Source of the DNA: Silene latifolia
Lineage: Eukaryota > Streptophyta > Magnoliopsida > Caryophyllales > Caryophyllaceae
Assembly: GCF_048544455.1 (NCBI RefSeq)
Contig: NC_133531.1
Location: forward strand, 67,370,099-67,434,098
DNA length: 64,000 nt
Reading direction: 5' to 3'
The notes beneath the pieces are model-generated. The model was not told the origin of the DNA. It saw only the letters and a list, made by a program, of their open reading frames with translations, and searched no databases. The stretch's first letter is position 1; each line of letters opens with the position of its first letter. Shown here piece by piece: positions 59,102 to 64,000 of the stretch. The position numbers and the translations under genes were made by a program.

Positions 59102-60150
59102 GACGATCCTGAAACCTGTAACCAATGAATCCAATGAATATAGGGAGTCAAATAAAATGAACCCGGGGTAGAAGTTGTAGGAGCTAATGCAAAGACTTAG
59201 GAGACGTCCTAAAGTCGCGAACTCGCCCTACAATTTTGAACCGGTCACCATGGGATATGAGTCGGGATCGCTATGTGTTTATCTTGTAAATTGTGTATCT
59301 ATATAGTGATGTGTGACATGAATCAGTGGATGTACGTATGTGGATAATGGGGAATGTGTAGAAAAGATGGTGACGATGTGATTTCGTATGTTGTTGGTTG
59401 AAAGCATGTTGCATGATAGTTGGTTTAAAATGTTGGTTGGAATTGTTAGAAAAGTGTATGAGAATGATGAGTAATGTGGTGGAAAAAGGAAGTAGTTCAT
59501 ATGTAATATGATTATACATAATTTTGTTTGTGTAATTTTATATAATGATTTCTTATACATGTTTACTATTGTTCATATGTATATGTTGTATGAAGAATGT
59601 GGTGGAAATTGATGAATTGATTGGAAAATATGGAGTGGCAATCGCATGAGAATATGAATTTTGTGATTATGAATATGTTTAAGTGACGAAGTGTATTTGT
59701 AATATTGTTGCGTTAGTAACATGGAAATAGGATTTGTAATGTATGACTATGTTTTGTTTACGAAAAGTGATAGAATAAAAGCATGTGGGTAAGTCATGAT
59801 TGGCAAGTTAAATAAATTATTTGCATGATGAATGTTGTTGCTTTGTTTTCGAAAATAGTAACATATGATTGGGACTACTGGTTTTATGAGTATTGGGTTG
59901 TTTTTGCTTACCTTGTTGTCGTTTAGGTTGTTTGGAAGTAAAATCAAGTAGTTGTGTTTTTCGATTATAAAGAGGTTGTCTTTAAACTGTTATAAATTGA
60001 GATGTATAAATGATTTTAATGTGATTCCAATTGAAGGTGATAGCTTGTTCTTTTACGGTTCTAACGATAGGTCACACGCCCAAAACGACCAAGAAATGAG
60101 TGAGTTATGACCGTTTTACGAAAACTGGACAGTGCTGAGAATTGCGTAGG

Positions 60151-60319
60151 GTACTCGATCGAGTAGCCTTGGTACTCGACCGAGTAGGCGGCACTCGATC
60201 GAGTACGTTAGTTACTCGATCGAGTAGCCCTGGTGATTTGTTTTACGTACTTCTGACCTTCACCTACTCGATCGAGTAAGTCCCTTACTCGATCGAGTGG
60301 CCAGTACTCGATCTAGTGA
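60151..60319. repeat. ACTCGATCGAGT palindrome array, internal copy
   Basis: Seven units, including variants ACTCGACCGAGT and ACTCGATCTAGT, in 169 bp of the internal domain; the same motif as in the LTR. Confidence 0.92.
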
Positions 60320-63306
60320 CTCATGATTCGGGTCATATGCTTATCTTTTGAATTCGTTGCATATCATGTGTAATTCAAAGGAGTCATTTTGCTTCTTTAT
60401 GCATTTTTTTACATGAACGTTGGTCTTGACGCGTAAGTTACCCAATCTTGTGGTGTAGTGAGTGGCACCTGTGGTGAGTATGAGTTCGGTGGGAGGACAT
60501 GAGTTATATGTGGTTGTGATAGATAGTGGAAAAAGAAAAGGAAGATCATTATGGCTTAATTGAGACATAGAGCATGTTTTCTGAGATGAAATGAGATGAG
60601 TGATATGATTGTGTGTTGAGTAACGTAAAAGTAAGTGAATATGGGCAAGGGATGATGTGAGTCTAAGGAACGTGAGAATGAAAGGATTGAGAGTAAGGAT
60701 GTGGATAGTGGCAACTTGAGATGTGTAAAGAATTATGGAGGGAGATGGTTAGGAGTCGTGTGGGTCAAGAATATATGTAGTGAAAGTTCGTTTTAAAAGG
60801 GGTTGAGAATAGTGGTATATAGTGAACTTTATGGAGACATGTTGCGAGGTGGATTTGTAGACAGTGAGTGAGTTTGGAAGATTTGGTTTATTAAGAGGTG
60901 AAACTACGTGTGATTTCTTTGGGCATTTAACGGTATGAAATAAATTTTGATTTCTAGAGATGTACGAAGGAGATGCAATTGTTTGAACAGTGAACGTTGA
61001 TTTTATGGATAGATTAGTCGCAAGTGTGAGTGATAGCATAATAAGAGAAGATCCATGGTAAGAAAGAGTGAGATGATATCGATATAAAATAATGAGATGT
61101 GAGTTTTGGAGCAATGAGAAAGTAACCGGAACACTAAAGAGTTAGGAAGAAGTAATAAGGAGTTTTATGGTTAATTGATTTTGTCGAGAGTAAAAGAAAA
61201 GAATGAGGGGAGTAAAACTAGGAAAATGTTGACCGGAGTTATGTGATATAAAAGTAAGGAATCGTCAAGATGTATGATACTATCATGGGGATTTGAGTTA
61301 ACAGTTACATAGGAGTCTCGGGACAACATGATTATTCATGGGTTTTGAGGAATTAAGGGAGTAAGAGGTTGATAGAGTACCTGCACGATATAAGATATTG
61401 GTGGAGAGTTAGATGACGATACGGTTAAGGATAGTGTTGGGAAGAATGTTGAGGTAAATTTTGTTGGTGGATTTGATGTTCGTTATTTGGAATGTTAGCC
61501 AAAGATAGGAAATAAACCGTGATGTTTAGAGATGAGTGTAAGAGGTTTGATGTCCGGACAGTGGTAGTGTTATGGTTTGTGACTAATGGTTAAGAGTGAT
61601 GGTATATTAGAAAGGTAGCAATTCTAAAGAGGTTGATTTGGTAGGGACCTGATTGTTGTGTATGATTGTGAGAGGGTATAAGATGTGGTTAGATGAGGCG
61701 GATGCTAATAGTTGAATAGTAATGGTATGGTTATACTTGGCAGGAAGTGATGGTTGTGCGAATGGGGGAATATGTTATGAGGGGCATATGAGTTAAACTC
61801 GGGCGATAGGTAACCTTTGTTGAGTGGTAACTTACGTGATCAGGATTGACTGGTTGGATGCGATTACGGGTCTGTGATATATATAAATGTTTGTGTGAGG
61901 TTTTAACCTCACAAGAAGTGGTATGGTGTGATTATTATAAAGTTGTATTTGAATGTTCTGTAATGCATGTTGGGTACACTAATCTAATTGAATGATATTC
62001 AAAAAGGTAATAATTTGAGTGATCTGGCGTGACTGGTTATACTTGTATGCATTCATGATATATGTTATTCCGTGATATGGTAAGGGGATGATATTCATGA
62101 GGTTATTATCTGTTTAATTCATATAATATGTTGCATTGTGATTTAGTAAAGTGGATTTGAGTAAGTTTTTCTTGTCCGAGAAGTTATGTTGAGTCAGTGT
62201 TTATGGGATTGTGTAAGTTGTGATGACTATCGATGTGGTTGTGGTGCCTCGGGTGGTGATCCGGGCACGGTATTTAGTGTTGTGATGCGGGTATTTTCGC
62301 ACTGCGGTGTGGCTGTTGGTGGCGGTGTTGCGATGCCGTCACCGGTTGTGGTGGAGTAGGCGGGATGATTATGATTCGAGTTTTGAAAGTACATACCAGT
62401 TACACATAAATTGTTGTTTTGTTTATTGATGTTTCTTATCAGTTAAGTTTTGGAATGAGGGTAGAGTATGATATGAAAGAGAGTTGTATATGTTTTCATT
62501 GTTGTCATGATATAGTGATATTCTGTTGATGGGACATAGTTGTGAGAAGTTGTTACAGTAATTTTGATCTTGTTTTAAGATGAGGCATTGGTAGTCATAG
62601 TCATGGCAAGTGATTCGTGGAACATGTGTTGTAATGATCTAAAAGCGGCTGGTGGTTCATAATCTTTTGTTGAGACAGTGAGAGTAGGATATTGGGAATT
62701 GGTGTCATGTTAAGTTATGTATGAGTTTTGCGGTAATGAAAGAAAAGAACTCGAGGATCTAGTGTGAGTGTACGTAACAAGTGTGGATCGTGAGTTATGC
62801 TGTTGACGATAGGAGTTTTATATAGTTTATATAGAGAGGTATGTCCTGTTGCGGTAATGTGGAAGAGTTAAAGTTTCGGGTTAAGCTAAAGATTTTGAGG
62901 TATAGGTTAGGTGGTGTGATGAGTGAATTGAAGTATGAGAATTGTTTAAGTAACAGAGCCTTGGATACATGCATGGCGAGTGTTTAGAGTATAGGTGGTT
63001 ATCTATGACATGTGATGATGATGAGAATAATAAGAAGATATAACTAAGGATATAGTATTAGTAAGTTACGAGGACGTAACATTGATCTTAAGAGGAGTAG
63101 GATGCGACAAAGAGAGTTTAATGGTTGTATAGGTTGTAGTCGATTTGGAAGTTTGAGTCTTGATGTAGAATAAAAGATGGATTCGTGTTGTGGTTGATTT
63201 TGTTAAAGGCCATGGCCGTGCTTGTAGTAGTGTGATGTTTAGGAGTGTGAGAATATTTCACTAGTGTTGACAGTTGGATGATGAGGTTATGAGTGTGAGT
63301 AAACTT

Positions 63307-63347
63307 CGAGGACGAAGTTCCTTTTAAGGGTGGTAGAATGTAACATT
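63307..63347 (+). repeat. Duplicated polypurine/LTR-start motif
   Basis: CTTCGAGGACGAAGTTCCTT, TTAAGGGTGGTAGAATG and TAACATTCC reproduce the layout of the true 3' end (CTTCGGGGACGAAGTTCTTT, TTAAGGAGGGAAGAC, TGTAATAC) about 330 bp upstream of it. Confidence 0.7.
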
Positions 63348-63660
63348 CCGTTTGATGTCTATGAGTGTCTTGATATTGGATTTGGTAGTGGATGATATAT
63401 TATGGAGCTAGCAGCGTTAGAGAATGGTAGTTGGTAGTGTATGGAGTTAGTGTCGAGAGAGTTTACGATGTAGTTGATACGACATCGTGAGCGATGTGTG
63501 GTGGTAGGAATAGTTGGTGGAGTTAGTGTTAAGAGTTCATGGTTTCATGTTTTATAACATGGGGTTTTATTTTGAGTTCTTAGTAACTTTGTTGCGTCTT
63601 GATCGAGTTAGTATGTTCGTTTTTATGTATGGGTTGAACTTCGGGGACGAAGTTCTTTTT

Positions 63661-63673
63661 AAGGAGGGAAGAC
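63661..63673 (+). other. Polypurine tract
   Basis: AAGGAGGGAAGAC directly precedes the 3' LTR start TGTAATAC. Confidence 0.85.
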
Positions 63674-64000
63674 TGTAATACTACGGTTTTATGAGTCTCT
63701 GGGTACTCTATCGAGTGGGCCTTACTCTGTCGAGTAAGGGTGGTTTGCAGTTTAAAATAGTTCCTGACCTGTTGGGTACTCGATCGAGAAACCTTGATAC
63801 TCGATCGAGTAAGGGGGCACTCGATCGAGTACCTCAGCTACTCGACCGAGTTGCCGGTTTACGGGGTGATGATTTGTCGGGTTTTGTTAATAATGCGATT
63901 GAATATATAAACAACTCCGTCACTTCCTTAATACATTTTATCAAACCTAATTACGTTCAAAGAGAAAACAAACTACGTTCTTCGCATCAATCACATTATT
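63674..64000 (+). repeat. 3' LTR, first 327 bp
   Basis: Matches 57716 onward except for three substitutions, two of which alter the last palindrome unit (ACTCGACCGAGT with TTGCC after it). It is cut by the window edge. Confidence 0.92.

Larger units (their letters stand above)
59102..63660 (+). other. Non-coding internal domain of the LARD-type element
   Basis: About 4.5 kb of G/T-rich, A-rich plus-strand sequence with no plus-strand frame of note; minus-strand frames (121 codons at 61114-60749, 93 at 59560-59279) show no known family. It contains the second palindrome array at 60151-60319, a GC-rich hairpin-prone stretch at 62240-62350 and a duplicated end motif at 63307-63347. Confidence 0.65.
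57716..64000 (+). mobile_element. Non-coding LTR retrotransposon (LARD type), right end outside window
   Basis: The 1371-bp 5' LTR, tRNA-Met primer site, 4.6-kb internal domain, polypurine tract and start of the 3' LTR are in the expected plus-strand order. No plus-strand frame above about 60 codons was found in the internal domain, which fits a large retrotransposon derivative. The first 327 bp of the two LTRs differ at three positions, so insertion was recent. Terminal style (CTTCGGGGACGAAGTTC before the polypurine tract) recalls Tekay-like Ty3/gypsy elements. It inserted in the L1 frame at 57715. Confidence 0.88.

Noticed and set aside
60749-61114. 121-codon minus-strand frame in the LARD-type element
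   Set aside because: Opposite to the element's transcription, Ser/Thr/Leu-rich, with no known family; likely chance in T-poor sequence.

Overview
This is a stretch of plant nuclear genome, almost certainly a eudicot; the dense nested LTR retrotransposons and the short palindromic arrays fit a repeat-rich lineage, possibly Caryophyllales, but that placement is a guess. About 3.5 kb of the 64 kb is an ordinary host gene. The rest is transposable elements, many inserted into one another, plus microsatellites and AT-rich sequence in which nothing was recognised.

Layout. 1-6541: minus-strand Athila-type Ty3/gypsy element with one LTR, a decayed gag-protease, no visible reverse transcriptase and an Athila ORF1-like reading frame running off the left edge. 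6542-7159: a 618-bp scrap of another Ty3/gypsy gag-protease frame, caught between two later elements. 7160-13450: minus-strand non-autonomous LTR element with two LTRs, tRNA-Asp primer site, polypurine tract and only the end of a gag-like frame. 13.5-14.7 kb: transposase scraps and an array of 19-bp palindromes. 14.7-28.8 kb: small inverted-repeat elements, a tRNA-derived SINE with perfect target duplications, a 5'-truncated L1 LINE, two mirror-image elements with CCCGTG...CACGGG ends, and local duplications. 28817-39628: a PIF/Harbinger-like element split by a nearly intact, gag-only Copia element (29262-38064, target duplication ACAAC). 39797-48829: a hAT-like element with 8-bp target duplication whose TA microsatellite has received three further elements in a row, each bounded by (TA)n. 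49-50.1 kb: Stowaway-like, TRIM and small inverted-repeat elements. 51188-54636: intact five-exon gene for a UDP-rhamnose/UDP-galactose-type Golgi nucleotide-sugar transporter. 56-57.7 kb: Stowaway-like element and L1 fragment. 57716-64000: plus-strand non-coding LTR element (LARD type) inserted in the L1 frame and cut by the right edge.

The most unusual pattern spans three LTR elements. Each carries a cluster of short palindromic or near-palindromic repeats (ACTCGATCGAGT in two, a degenerate GACGGGCG motif in the third) about 50-310 bp upstream of the LTR TATA box, and each repeats the cluster inside its internal domain. A second highlight is the chain of TA-microsatellite-bounded elements at 40-48.6 kb, two of which are large fold-backs built from inverted tandem arrays of about 21-bp period.

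None of the LTR elements shows a recognisable full pol gene, so as read here all depend on proteins supplied elsewhere. The sugar transporter is the only gene for which a cellular role can be argued.
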